Part shown: positions 43,181 to 51,410 of the stretch, in pieces
Numbering within the stretch: the stretch's first letter is position 1
How the letters are laid out: every line of letters begins with the position of its first letter
Source of the DNA: Roseibium marinum
Lineage (GTDB): Bacteria > Pseudomonadota > Alphaproteobacteria > Rhizobiales > Stappiaceae
Assembly (NCBI RefSeq): GCF_002906165.1
Contig: NZ_PPCN01000016.1
Span: 1-64,000, forward strand
Reading direction: 5' to 3'
Length of the DNA stretch: 64,000 bases
Program-made: the position numbers and the translations under genes
The notes under the pieces: model-generated
Told to the model about the DNA's origin: nothing
Seen by the model: the letters and a program-made list of their open reading frames with translations, nothing else
Databases searched by the model: none

Positions 43181-43457
43181 CTTCTCTCCGGGTTACTTGA
43201 TACAGATACCCTAGCAAGCACAAGGTAACGTAGGGGAATGAATAATTTGTTAACGAAATAGATACGATTTGAAAGGTTGCTTTCCCGGTGATTCGAACGC
43301 GCCTGATTCGCTTCCGCAAGGGCCGCGGGTTCGCCGGGCATTCCGGGGTTTTTTGCAGGACGGGGAGGGGGACACGGGGGGTATGTACTTGAGGCTCAGC
43401 CGCCGTCAAATCGCCAACTAACTTGCAATGCAAGGTAGCTTGTATTAAATCTTAGCG

Positions 43458-43802
43458 ATGAATAACGGCGTGGCAACTTCCGACTCTCTCCAGGTTCAGC
43501 TCAAGAAAGGAGCGCTGGAACTGTGTGTGCTTGCCATGCTGTCGCGCAAGGAAAGCTATGCCTACGAGATTTCGAGCGAGTTGGCAGAGGCCGTCGGGAT
43601 CGGAGAGAGCACGATCTATCCGCTCATGCGCCGGATGCAGAAGGAAGGCCTGGTGGTATCTCGCCTTGTCGAGTCGAACAGCGGGCCATCGCGCAAATAC
43701 TACATGCTCACCGAGGCCGGACGACAGAGGTTGGAACAGCAGGCCCGGGATTGGAGAACCTTCATGACGTCCGTAAACAGGATTGTGGGAGACGGCCGGT
43801 GA
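43458..43802 (+). CDS. PadR-family transcriptional regulator
   Basis: 114-aa winged-helix regulator: LQVQLKKGALELCVLAMLSRKESYAYEISSELAEAVGIGESTIYPLMRRMQKEGLVVSRLVESNSGPSRKYYMLTEAGRQRL, a full PadR domain with a short C-terminal dimerisation helix. PadR proteins often control the membrane-protein operon they belong to. Here the stop overlaps the GTG start of a DUF1700 membrane protein, the classic PadR-DUF1700 pair. The operon interrupts the flagellar cluster. Confidence 0.87.
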   Translation: MNNGVATSDSLQVQLKKGALELCVLAMLSRKESYAYEISSELAEAVGIGESTIYPLMRRMQKEGLVVSRLVESNSGPSRKYYMLTEAGRQRLEQQARDWRTFMTSVNRIVGDGR

Positions 43803-44386
43803 CCCAAGAGCAGTTCCTGAAAGAGCTTCGCCGCGCGTTGGCGGGTCTCCCGGCGCCTGACATTGAGGACATCGTTGCGGACTACCAGTCCTATTTCGCG
43901 GACGCCCTGTCAGCGGGCCGGAAGGTTGAGGATGTTGTTGCAGCCCATGGCGATCCGCAGCGACTGGCTCAGGAACTGCGCGCGGAAATAGGCCTTCGCC
44001 AATGGGAAGATCGTCACAGCCCCAGGAACTTCTGGAATGCAATGCTTGCATTGGCCGGTCTGGCCGCAATCGATCTCATCATATTGTTTCCCGCCATGCT
44101 CGTTCTCGGGTTCGTGGTCTTGATCCTGTTCTTCGTCTTGTCGCTGTTCGGCGTGATCGGCATCGGAACGCTTCTGGATCTTTTATCGGCCAGCCACGAT
44201 CCGGCTGAGGGCTCCTGGGTCTATCTTCTGTTCCGCAGCATCGGATTTCTTGCGGCTTGGGTGGGCGGGGTGGTTTTGCTGGTCGTTGCGCTCCGCCGGG
44301 GAATGACCCGGCTGACGCGCTACGCGCGGCTTCATTACCGGCTGGCAAGGCCTGGCGCCGCGGGTATCCGGCCTGCGAGCAGGTGA
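43799..44386 (+). CDS. DUF1700 (HAAS-domain) membrane protein
   Basis: 195-aa protein. The N-terminal cytoplasmic HAAS domain is TQEQFLKELRRALAGLPAPDIEDIVADYQSYFADALSAGRKVEDVVAAHGDPQRLAQELRAE, followed by three or four hydrophobic segments (about 75-100, 102-122 and 140-162). Such proteins are commonly paired with a PadR regulator and affect envelope or membrane homeostasis; the mechanism is not established. The GTG start at 43799 overlaps the padR stop by 4 nt. Confidence 0.83.
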   Translation: MTQEQFLKELRRALAGLPAPDIEDIVADYQSYFADALSAGRKVEDVVAAHGDPQRLAQELRAEIGLRQWEDRHSPRNFWNAMLALAGLAAIDLIILFPAMLVLGFVVLILFFVLSLFGVIGIGTLLDLLSASHDPAEGSWVYLLFRSIGFLAAWVGGVVLLVVALRRGMTRLTRYARLHYRLARPGAAGIRPASR

Positions 44387-44424
44387 AAATCAGACGCGGA
44401 TGACTTCATGGGAGACGAGCTTAA

Positions 44425-45636
44425 ATGAAGCGCCGCGCTGTAACCTATATCTTGGCTTTGCTGATGATCGTCATCACGGTGACGGTCTATCTTGTCCTGA
44501 CCGGTGAGAACGGGCTCTCGCGCCCGAAACCGCCTGGACGGTCGATTGAAGTCACACGGCTCGACCCGGCCGAGATCCGAAATCTTGGATGGAAGACGGA
44601 CGGGTTGGACGAGGTGTTCAGCCATGTGGCCACGCTGAGCACGGATTCGCTGATGATCGTCACGGATGGACAGGTTGTCGGCGCATTCGGGGATCTCTCC
44701 AGACCTTACAACGTGCATTCCATACGAAAATCTCTTCTGAGCACTCTGATAGGCCGGCAAATGGCTTCAGATGCAAACCAACTGCGTCTCGATGCGACGC
44801 TTCAGGAACTCGGCATCGGTGATGCCCCGGTACCGCTGACAGAGTTACAGCGGCAGACAACCGTGCGTCATTTGCTGAAAAGTGTTTCAGGTATCAATCA
44901 CCCGGCAGCCGCATCGGGCAGTTTGCAGGCGGAGATCGACAGGCGTCTGGGGCACAACGAGAACCAGCCAGGCACTCGCTGGGCTTACAACAACTGGGAC
45001 TATAATACCCTGACGACTGTCTTCGAGAGCGAAACAGGCACCGGGATTGCCGAGGCGTTTGATTTCGGGATCGCGCAGCCGATCGGGATGGAAGATTTCG
45101 AACGGTCTGCCGTGGCGTATATCTCCGATGCCAGCCGGTCCGAACACAGGGCTGCAATGTTCACACTGTCCGCACGCGACCTCGCCCGGATCGGAGAGCT
45201 CTATCTCAACCACGGCCGTGCCGGCGGACAACACGTTCTTGCGGAAAACTGGGCAAGACTCATAACACAGGATTTCACTGAGACGGGTATTGGCGGGGTG
45301 AGATGGGGCCACGGATATCTGTGGTGGATACCCGGTCCGGAGACCGGCCTGCCCGAAGGGACGTTCTGTGCATGGGGGCTGGGAAATCAGGCACTCATGG
45401 TTATCCCGCGATGGAATACCGTGGTTGTCCACCAGTCGGACACCACGGAGTTCTGGAAACGGTTTGTGCCGTTGGTCCGCGATGAGGGCATGACCGGAGA
45501 AGCTGCCATAGAACAGCTCATTCTGTCATGCCGCGAAGCCGCCGCCCGTGAAATCGAATATTGCAGCGAGCATCGTTTCATCACGCGGCGCGAATTTGAT
45601 AAACTTATATCGTTGATCGTTGCCGCACGAACATAG
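44425..45636 (+). CDS. Serine hydrolase (beta-lactamase class C / penicillin-binding family)
   Basis: 403-aa protein. An N-terminal membrane anchor (about 7-27) is followed by a periplasmic beta-lactamase fold. The SxxK nucleophile motif is SIRKS (S99, K102) and the YxN motif is YNN (Y188, N190). The third motif is less clear. The family includes D-aminopeptidases, esterases and PBP-like enzymes, and a true beta-lactamase is unlikely without other evidence. It starts 38 nt after the DUF1700 gene, so it may be the third gene of that operon. Confidence 0.8.
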   Translation: MKRRAVTYILALLMIVITVTVYLVLTGENGLSRPKPPGRSIEVTRLDPAEIRNLGWKTDGLDEVFSHVATLSTDSLMIVTDGQVVGAFGDLSRPYNVHSIRKSLLSTLIGRQMASDANQLRLDATLQELGIGDAPVPLTELQRQTTVRHLLKSVSGINHPAAASGSLQAEIDRRLGHNENQPGTRWAYNNWDYNTLTTVFESETGTGIAEAFDFGIAQPIGMEDFERSAVAYISDASRSEHRAAMFTLSARDLARIGELYLNHGRAGGQHVLAENWARLITQDFTETGIGGVRWGHGYLWWIPGPETGLPEGTFCAWGLGNQALMVIPRWNTVVVHQSDTTEFWKRFVPLVRDEGMTGEAAIEQLILSCREAAAREIEYCSEHRFITRREFDKLISLIVAART

Positions 45637-45945
45637 AGCGGCTGAAGAAACGGCAATAAATTCGCCTGACTTCAGCGTGTGGCGTCTTCCTGAACCCGCT
45701 TGAACTCGACACGCTGTAATACATCGGCTTCGTCCGCATCTTTCCAGTTCGAACAAGGCACGCAAAGCTCGGCTGTGCCCGCCATCGTCTCCTGGGCGAT
45801 TTGTATTCTCTTGTGAGCAGTATCTGCTCGTGGCCTCGGATTACAGTCTTGGATAGTGTCAAACGGCATGGACAAGATCCCCGGAGTGTCATCTCGCGCC
45901 CTGTCGCAATAGACCTCATTCCCAGCGTTTCAACTGCGAGATCAT
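45637..45945. other. Intergenic stretch without recognised genes
   Basis: About 310 bp downstream of the serine hydrolase. I see no gene with a ribosome site or recognisable domain, and no tRNA. Minus-strand open frames through it lack coding character. Confidence 0.45.
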
Positions 45946-45974
45946 ACAAAAAAGCTCCCGGCACCGGGAGCTTT
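45946..45974 (-). terminator. Terminator of the flgI-cheL-flgN operon
   Basis: A 10-bp stem AAAGCTCCCG / CGGGAGCTTT with a GCAC loop. The left A-run gives six T residues on the minus strand. Confidence 0.85.
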
Positions 45975-46013
45975 CGGGCAGCAAGCTGCCTCATGTCAAT
46001 TCATGTCATCTAT

Positions 46014-46028
46014 GGGTCCGTGACCTAA
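46014..46028. repeat. 15-bp dispersed repeat, copy 2
   Basis: GGGTCCGTGACCTAA overlaps the stop codon of the FlgN-like gene. It differs at one position from the copies at 9214 and 51384. Confidence 0.65.
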
Positions 46029-46519
46029 AGGGATTGATTAACAGCTATGCCGTGCGCCAACCGCGGACCGGTCGGCGCCGAACCGTTGCGCCCGTAGGTC
46101 GTCGGCGCGGTCGCGTTCTTGGCGCCCGCCACCTTGGCGACCGTGGCGACAATGTTGCCGGCCACATCGCGTGCGGTGGAGAGCACGGCCAGATTGATCC
46201 GCAGGACAGGCTGGAACTCGCCGTGCTGGCGGCGCAGGGCCTGCGTCGCGGCCGGTGCGAGATTGCCGAGCGCGACCGCGTGTTCCTTGGCGGTGATCAT
46301 GCCGCGCGTGTATTCATGGATAAGGCGGGCCTTGTCCGGCTGGAGATCGCCGGCTTGCTGCAATTTGCCGGCCCGCACAAGATCGGTTTCCATTTCAATG
46401 ACGGACAAAAGCGCTTCCATGGTGCCGGACAGAGCCTTGCAGAATGTTTCCGCGTCCTGGTAGCTCGTTGGCCGTTCCAGGGAAAACGGGAAGGTATTCG
46501 TATCTGGTTGAGCTGTCAT
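46025..46519 (-). CDS. FlgN-like flagellar export chaperone (FlbY-like)
   Basis: 164-aa helical protein: YQDAETFCKALSGTMEALLSVIEMETDLVRAGKLQQAGDLQPDKARLIHEYTRGMITAKEHAVALG. It resembles FlgN-type chaperones that hold FlgK and FlgL before export. It is the third gene of flgI-cheL-flgN, with a 4-nt overlap after cheL. The same position in Caulobacter is occupied by flbY, which supports the assignment. The stop codon lies inside the 15-bp dispersed repeat. Confidence 0.75.
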   Translation of the reverse strand: MTAQPDTNTFPFSLERPTSYQDAETFCKALSGTMEALLSVIEMETDLVRAGKLQQAGDLQPDKARLIHEYTRGMITAKEHAVALGNLAPAATQALRRQHGEFQPVLRINLAVLSTARDVAGNIVATVAKVAGAKNATAPTTYGRNGSAPTGPRLAHGIAVNQSL

Positions 46520-46827
46520 CTGGCCCCCTCCTGCAAAGAAAGCAATTCGCGTTCCACGCTATCGGCCAGTCCGATGCCGCCGTTTTCAGCGATGGTGCGT
46601 GCATATTCGTCGATCAAAAGGCTCTGCCAGGCATCCGCCCCGTGACCGCTGCCCCAGGTGCCGCCTTCGTCGAGGCCGGTGAACATGTTCTGGAGCATGG
46701 TGTTCAGGAACACCGCTTCAAATTCCTGAGCCGCCTTGCGGACCGAAGTCTTGTCGTTCCGGTCGATGCCTCTGATCGAATCCATCGGGTTCGGCTGGCT
46801 TGTGGGTGGTGTTATCGCCTCAAACAT
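46516..46827 (-). CDS. cheL: CheL / FlgJ N-terminal-type rod-binding protein
   Basis: 103-aa protein consisting only of the rod-binding domain: RKAAQEFEAVFLNTMLQNMFTGLDEGG... LIDEYARTIAENGGIGLADSVERELL. It lacks the muramidase half of enterobacterial FlgJ, as in Caulobacter CheL. It helps rod assembly in the periplasm, and the separate lytic transglycosylase at 49386-50192 could provide the missing enzyme. The ATG at 46827 overlaps the flgI stop (TGATG) with GAGG 8 nt upstream. Confidence 0.85.
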   Translation of the reverse strand: MFEAITPPTSQPNPMDSIRGIDRNDKTSVRKAAQEFEAVFLNTMLQNMFTGLDEGGTWGSGHGADAWQSLLIDEYARTIAENGGIGLADSVERELLSLQEGAR

Positions 46828-47972
46828 CACAGCACCTCGATTTCGGCCTGCAGGGCGCCGGATGCCTTGATGGCCTGCAGGATGGAGATCATGTCCCGGG
46901 GACCGATGCCCAGAGCGTTCAGGCCGTCGACCAGCTGTTTCAGCGTGACCGTCTCCGGAACGATCGCAAGTTTGGTCGCGCCGTCCTCGTTGACGGAAAC
47001 CTCCGAGCGCGGCACCACGGCGGTTTCTCCGTTGGCAAAGGGCAGGGGCTGGGAGACCTGGGGGGTTTCGGCGATCGTCACCGTCAGGTTGCCCTGGGCG
47101 ACGGCCACCATGGACACCTTGACGTCCTGTCCCATGACAATAATGCCGGAATTCTCGTCGATGACGACGCGGGCGGCAAGGTCGGGTTCGATAATCAGCT
47201 GCTCGATATCCGTCAGAAGATCGACGATGTTGCCATCATAGCGTTGCGGCAAATCGAGGCGCACCGTGGCCGGGTCGAGCGGTTCGGCGGTCGGCAGGCC
47301 GATGAGCTCATTGATGGAGAGCGCGATCCGCCGCGCGGTGGTGAGGTCCGGATTGCGCAGCGCGAGCCGCAGGGTGGTCAGGGAGGCCAGCTGGAACTCC
47401 AGCTCACGCTCGACCAGGCCGCCGTTGGCGATACGCCCCGCGGTCGGAACGCCGCGGACAACGGAGGCGGCGTCGGCCTGGGCCGAAAAGCCGCCAATTG
47501 CGACCGATCCCTGCGCGATGGCGTAGACTTCGCCGTCCGCACCGACCAGCGGCGTGACCAGAAGTGTGCCGCCCTGGAGCGACCCCGCGTCTCCGAGCGC
47601 GCTGACATTGACGTCGATCCGTGTACCTTGCGTGGAAAAGGGCGGCAGGTTGGCCGTGACCATGACCGCGGCTACCGTGTCGGTATTCAGATCGACATTG
47701 CGGGTATTCACGCCGAGCCTTTCCAGCATCGCCTGCAGGCTCTGTTGGGTGAAAGGGGAGTTGTTGAGGGAATCGCCCGTGCCGTTGAGGCCGACGACAA
47801 GACCGTAGCCGATGAGCTGGTTTTCCCGGATACCTTCGAAATCGGAGATATCCTTGATACGGGAGGCGGCAAACGCAGGCGTCAGGAAAACAGCAGTCCC
47901 TATGATAAAGGCCGCTGAAATGCGCGTGATCCGCGCGGTCCATCCGGAAATCTTTTCACCCAAATTTCGCAT
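46827..47972 (-). CDS. flgI: Flagellar P-ring protein FlgI
   Basis: 381-aa P-ring protein. The signal peptide is ITRISAAFIIGTAVFLTPAFAA. The mature start is SRIKDISDFEGIRENQLIGYGLVVGLNGTGDSLNNSPFTQQSL and the conserved end is TLKQLVDGLNALGIGPRDMISILQAIKASGALQAEIEVL. It forms the periplasmic ring around the rod in peptidoglycan. The ATG at 47972 is chosen from the signal peptide; the longer frame upstream has no support. It is the first gene of flgI-cheL-flgN, behind a sigma-54 element. Confidence 0.95.
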   Translation of the reverse strand: MRNLGEKISGWTARITRISAAFIIGTAVFLTPAFAASRIKDISDFEGIRENQLIGYGLVVGLNGTGDSLNNSPFTQQSLQAMLERLGVNTRNVDLNTDTVAAVMVTANLPPFSTQGTRIDVNVSALGDAGSLQGGTLLVTPLVGADGEVYAIAQGSVAIGGFSAQADAASVVRGVPTAGRIANGGLVERELEFQLASLTTLRLALRNPDLTTARRIALSINELIGLPTAEPLDPATVRLDLPQRYDGNIVDLLTDIEQLIIEPDLAARVVIDENSGIIVMGQDVKVSMVAVAQGNLTVTIAETPQVSQPLPFANGETAVVPRSEVSVNEDGATKLAIVPETVTLKQLVDGLNALGIGPRDMISILQAIKASGALQAEIEVL

Positions 47973-48038
47973 CACTGTATCTGGCCCGCTTTCCCGATCC
48001 GGCGAAACCTGCCGGGGCACATATTCTTGTATTGCGTA

Positions 48039-48055
48039 ATGCGAGAGCCGTGCCA
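48039..48055 (-). promoter_or_regulatory. Sigma-54 promoter of flgI
   Basis: Minus-strand sequence TGGCACGGCTCTCGCAT, with GG and GC separated by exactly 10 nt and one mismatch in the -12 element. It is about 67 nt upstream of the flgI ATG. Confidence 0.72.
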
Positions 48056-48166
48056 CTTTCAGACGCCCTGCTGTTCTTTCGATTAAATTGCCCGGATTCT
48101 GTGTGAATTGCTGGTATAATCCCAAGCATATCCACGTAAGTTTACCGATCCGGGTAAAGAAAGTGC

Positions 48167-48191
48167 ATTTGCCGGGCGGCAAATATTGCCC
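48167..48191. promoter_or_regulatory. FlbD (ftr)-like enhancer site, flgI-fliX
   Basis: Two overlapping inverted repeats: ATTTGCC-GGGC-GGCAAAT (48167-48184) and GGCAAATATTGCC (48178-48190). The 13-mer recurs on the opposite strand before flgF at 54876-54888. It resembles Caulobacter ftr sites and lies about 120 nt upstream of the flgI sigma-54 element. Confidence 0.6.
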
Positions 48192-48277
48192 AACCTGCAA
48201 GGACTCATTTACCCTTGTCGGCAGAATCTGACGGGCAGGAGTCCGTACTCTAACCTTCAGATGGACCGGAAAAGAAA

Positions 48278-48697
48278 ATGCGTATCACAGGCAATAAACC
48301 GATCACTGGCGTCCAGGGGAAAGGGGCGAAGAAGCGGAGTCCGTCCGGCGCGGATCAGTTCACACCCGATCTCGGCACGGAAGTCTCCCAGACCGCGCAG
48401 ACCGCCGGCGGGGCCTCTATCCAGGGGATGGACGCGCTTCTTGCACTGCAGGAGGTCGATGAAGTCGCCGAGCGCCGGTCAAGGGCAGCAAAACGCGGAC
48501 ATTCGATGCTCGATTCGCTGGAGGCCGTGCGCGCCGATCTGCTCGCCGGGCACGTCTCGGAAGACAGGCTGGAGTTGCTCGCGCAGGAGGTTTCCCGGCG
48601 CCAGTCCAGCGGTGATCCCGATGTCGATTCGGTGATGGACGAGATCGAATTGCGCGTCAAAGTCGAATTGGCGAAGCTCGGCCGATTCCTCGATTGA
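48278..48697 (+). CDS. fliX: Flagellar assembly regulator FliX
   Basis: 139-aa FliX protein: MRITGNKPITGV start, then a low-complexity linker, then the conserved C-terminal helices GMDALLALQEVDEVAERRSRAAKRGHSMLDSLEAVRADLLAG... DEIELRVKVELAKLGR. In Caulobacter, FliX couples completion of the early basal body to FlbD activity on sigma-54 promoters and is divergent from flgI, as here. Only a weak GGA ribosome site is visible. Confidence 0.87.
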   Translation: MRITGNKPITGVQGKGAKKRSPSGADQFTPDLGTEVSQTAQTAGGASIQGMDALLALQEVDEVAERRSRAAKRGHSMLDSLEAVRADLLAGHVSEDRLELLAQEVSRRQSSGDPDVDSVMDEIELRVKVELAKLGRFLD

Positions 48698-48862
48698 TGC
48701 GCCGCGCGGGCGAGTGAAATATACGTCAGTTGTGAGTTAAATTTTCACAACGGTTTGAAAGATCTGGTATTTCCACGTTTTCATTTTTTCAAAATGGACC
48801 GTTGTCGGCTGGAGGAAGCGGCTATATATTGCGCCCGGCCTAACGGTAATCCGGAGCTATCG

Positions 48863-49279
48863 ATGACGGTTGAAATAGAGTCTGACTACCGACCCTCGGA
48901 AGACGAGCCGTTCATGAATGACAGGCAGCGGGAGTACTTTCGAAACAAGCTGCTTTCCTGGAAAGAGGATATCCTGAGAGAGAGCAAGGAAACGCTCACC
49001 AATCTTCAGGAAGAAAGCCAGAACCATCCCGACTTTGCAGACCGTGCGTCGTCCGAAACGGACCGCTCGATCGAGTTGCGCGCCCGCGACCGGCAAAGGA
49101 AGCTGATTTCAAAGATCGACGACGCGCTGGAACGTATTGTCGACGGGAGCTATGGCTATTGCGAAGAGACGGGCGAACCGATTTCGCTGCGGCGCCTCGA
49201 AGCCCGGCCGATAGCTACCTTGTCGATCGAAGCCCAGGAAGCACATGAACGCCGCGAGAAAGTCTACCGCGACGACTGA
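48863..49279 (+). CDS. dksA: DksA/TraR-family transcription factor lacking zinc-finger cysteines
   Basis: 138-aa RNA-polymerase secondary-channel protein. The coiled-coil carries the DxxDxA-type tip (DFADRASSETDRS, about 58-69), and the C-terminal globular region is YGYCEETGEPISLRRLEARPIATLSIEAQEAHERREK. Of the four zinc-binding cysteines of E. coli DksA only C100 remains, as in single-cysteine alphaproteobacterial DksA proteins. GGAG lies 8 nt before the ATG at 48863. It works with ppGpp on rRNA and stress promoters. Downstream of fliX, with its own terminator. Confidence 0.88.
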   Translation: MTVEIESDYRPSEDEPFMNDRQREYFRNKLLSWKEDILRESKETLTNLQEESQNHPDFADRASSETDRSIELRARDRQRKLISKIDDALERIVDGSYGYCEETGEPISLRRLEARPIATLSIEAQEAHERREKVYRDD

Positions 49280-49322
49280 TTTTCCAAAGTTGGCGGTGCC
49301 GCCGCGTAACCGGTGAACTTTC

Positions 49323-49350
49323 AAACCTTCCCCTCGCGGGAAGGTTTTTT
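49323..49350 (+). terminator. Terminator after dksA
   Basis: A 9-bp stem AACCTTCCC / GGGAAGGTT is followed by six T residues. Confidence 0.9.
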
Positions 49351-49385
49351 CGTGACGCCGCGTCGTCGCAGACACGTTGAATGGC

Positions 49386-50192
49386 TTATCCCGCGATCTT
49401 GTCGGCCATCACCGAAATTGTCTGGACGTAAACACTCGCCTTGTTCCATTTCGTCAGGACTTTGTAGTTGGCTGTTCCCGGGCCCCATCCCTGGCCGCGG
49501 CGCCAGCCGTGCTGCGCCAGATAATTTGCCGTCGAAGCCAGAACGTCCGGGATCGACCGGATTAGGTCGCGGCGGCCGTTGCGGTCATAATCGACGGCGT
49601 ATTTGACATAGGATGACGCCAGAAACTGGGTCTGGCCGAGTTCGCCTGCCCAGGCGCCCTTCATTTCTTCCGGTGACATGTCGCGCCGCTGAACGATGGT
49701 CAGGGCGGCAATAAGTTCGTTGGTGAAGAAGGCCGAGCGGCGGCAGTCATAGGCGAGGGTGGCAAGAGACTGGAGCACCGGCATGTTACCGGAAAAGCTG
49801 CCGTAGTTGGTTTCCAGGCCCCAGATCGCCAGAATGACGGGCGCCGGAACGCCGTATTTCCTTTCAATGCCCGCGAACATGCGCGCGTAGGTCTGCCCGA
49901 GCTTCTGACCGCGCCGGATCATGGCGTTGTTGACCCGCTTGGCGTAGAACTGCTCGAAGCTCAGCTTGAAGGATTTCTGGCCGCGGTCCAGCCGGATGAC
50001 CTTGGAGTTGTAGCTGACATTCTGCAGGGCCTGCTTCACGATCCTCGGCTTCAGGCCATGTCGGGAGGCATCGGCGATAAAGGATTGTTTCCAGGTTTCA
50101 AAGCCCGCGGGCCCGTTGCCGCAACTGGCGCTCCAGGCCGGAGAGGAGACACATAAACCGAAACCGAGGCAGATCATAATCAACTGGCGCAT
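49386..50192 (-). CDS. Lytic murein transglycosylase, MltB type
   Basis: 268-aa exported peptidoglycan lyase. Signal peptide MRQLIMICLGFGLCVSSPAWSA. The SLT_2 domain has catalytic E127 in WGLETNYG, then MKGAWAGELGQTQFLASSYVKYAVDYDRNGRRDL and the C-terminal WRRGQGWG. It cleaves the MurNAc-GlcNAc bond with 1,6-anhydro formation. AGGA lies 7 nt before the ATG at 50192; a much longer upstream frame is not coding. In a cluster where CheL lacks a muramidase domain it could open the wall for the rod, but a housekeeping role is equally possible. Confidence 0.87.
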   Translation of the reverse strand: MRQLIMICLGFGLCVSSPAWSASCGNGPAGFETWKQSFIADASRHGLKPRIVKQALQNVSYNSKVIRLDRGQKSFKLSFEQFYAKRVNNAMIRRGQKLGQTYARMFAGIERKYGVPAPVILAIWGLETNYGSFSGNMPVLQSLATLAYDCRRSAFFTNELIAALTIVQRRDMSPEEMKGAWAGELGQTQFLASSYVKYAVDYDRNGRRDLIRSIPDVLASTANYLAQHGWRRGQGWGPGTANYKVLTKWNKASVYVQTISVMADKIAG

Positions 50193-50418
50193 GGAAATCC
50201 TATAAAATCTCAGAAGAACCGGTCGGGATATTAGAGCGTCAGGCGTTAATTTGGAATTATTTGATGGCGGAAAGCAGTTCATTGGGCGATGCGCGATGCG
50301 GTGCATCGGACAAGCGGCGCAACGCTGCCGACGGGCTGCTTTCCACCACCCGACGGCGTCATCCAGACAAGGCAGCAAAGAAACCTGATTTTCCGGCGGG
50401 GCAGGTCCCGGTGACCGC

Positions 50419-51195
50419 CTATGGCTCATGCCGGATGAAAAGGGAATGGCTTGGCGCATCGGCGCGCAGGCATCCGGCCTCAAACGCGTCGTCCGCATTG
50501 AACGGTACTCCAGGCAGGTTTTCATAATCCGCGATGATTTGCCGATGCGCTTTCAATTCGTCTTGCAGTCTCTGCTCGAGCGTCTGTTTCGCCGCGCCTT
50601 TATGGTAGCCGTGAACCCCATGGATGAGCCGGGGCCTCAGCACGTCAAAGCCCAGGTAACGGAAGGTGTAGGCGAGGGGCCAGAGCAGCATCTGGATGTC
50701 GCCTTCCTTGCCGTTATGAGCGCTTTCCGCCGCCCTGGATCCGGTGGTCGCACAGAAAAGCACGGTTTTGCCGCGGAACAGGCCAGCGTCGAAACGATTG
50801 TCCGTATCATGCATGCCGCCATTGACCAGAACCCTTTCGCACCAGCCTTTGAGCATGGCGGGCGGGGCGAACCACCAGACGGGGAAATGGAGAATGATCC
50901 TGTCGGCTGAGCGGACCTTGTCGATTTCGCACTGGACGTCCGCCGGCAACCGACCCGCCTTTGCCGCTGCTTCCTGCGTTTTCAGAACGTCGTAGGGATC
51001 CGTCACGCTGGCAGGCGGATAGTGAGCGGGACCCTCCGCCGGATTGAACCCCATGGCGTAAAGGTCGGACCGCAGCACCTCGTCACCAAGCGACAGGCAG
51101 GCCTCTTCCGTGGCTTCAGCCCATGCGGCGTTGAAGGATGTCGGGGCGGGGTGGACAAGTACGATCAAGGTGGTCGTCACGGATTTCATCCTCAT
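50419..51195 (-). CDS. NAD(P)H quinone oxidoreductase, flavodoxin-like fold
   Basis: 258-aa flavoprotein of the Flavodoxin_2 / NQO1-like family: LIVLVHPAPTSFNAAWAEATEEAC at the flavin phosphate site and FHFPVWWFAPPAMLKGWCERVLVNGGMHD as the isoalloxazine-side motif. Members carry out two-electron reduction of quinones or azo compounds. The ATG at 51195 is chosen from the domain start, with a second ATG at 51189. It lies within the flagellar region on the minus strand and has no evident flagellar role. Confidence 0.82.
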   Translation of the reverse strand: MRMKSVTTTLIVLVHPAPTSFNAAWAEATEEACLSLGDEVLRSDLYAMGFNPAEGPAHYPPASVTDPYDVLKTQEAAAKAGRLPADVQCEIDKVRSADRIILHFPVWWFAPPAMLKGWCERVLVNGGMHDTDNRFDAGLFRGKTVLFCATTGSRAAESAHNGKEGDIQMLLWPLAYTFRYLGFDVLRPRLIHGVHGYHKGAAKQTLEQRLQDELKAHRQIIADYENLPGVPFNADDAFEAGCLRADAPSHSLFIRHEP

Positions 51196-51383
51196 TGGAA
51201 CCCACACCTCGTCATTCAAGGATCCAACCTTATCGCGGGTTTGCGGAAAAGAGAACGGGCATGGCGCTCGGGGAGCGAGACGCCATGCCCGTCGTCAGCC
51301 GGAGCCGCAGGCGCTTCTAGAAAACGCCGCCGGCGGCCGGCCGGGGGGACTTTGGATCACGGGCCCTCGATCGTGGATCGAAC

Positions 51384-51398
51384 GGGTCCGTGACCTGA
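51384..51398. repeat. 15-bp dispersed repeat, copy 3
   Basis: GGGTCCGTGACCTGA lies 12 nt beyond the flgH stop codon and is identical to the copy at 9214-9228. Confidence 0.65.
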
Positions 51399-51410
51399 TC
51401 AGGGGCCGGC

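Noticed and set aside
44425..45636. Serine hydrolase as an antibiotic-resistance beta-lactamase
   Set aside because: SxxK and YxN alone are shared by many esterases and peptidases; the third active-site motif is unclear and a membrane anchor is present.
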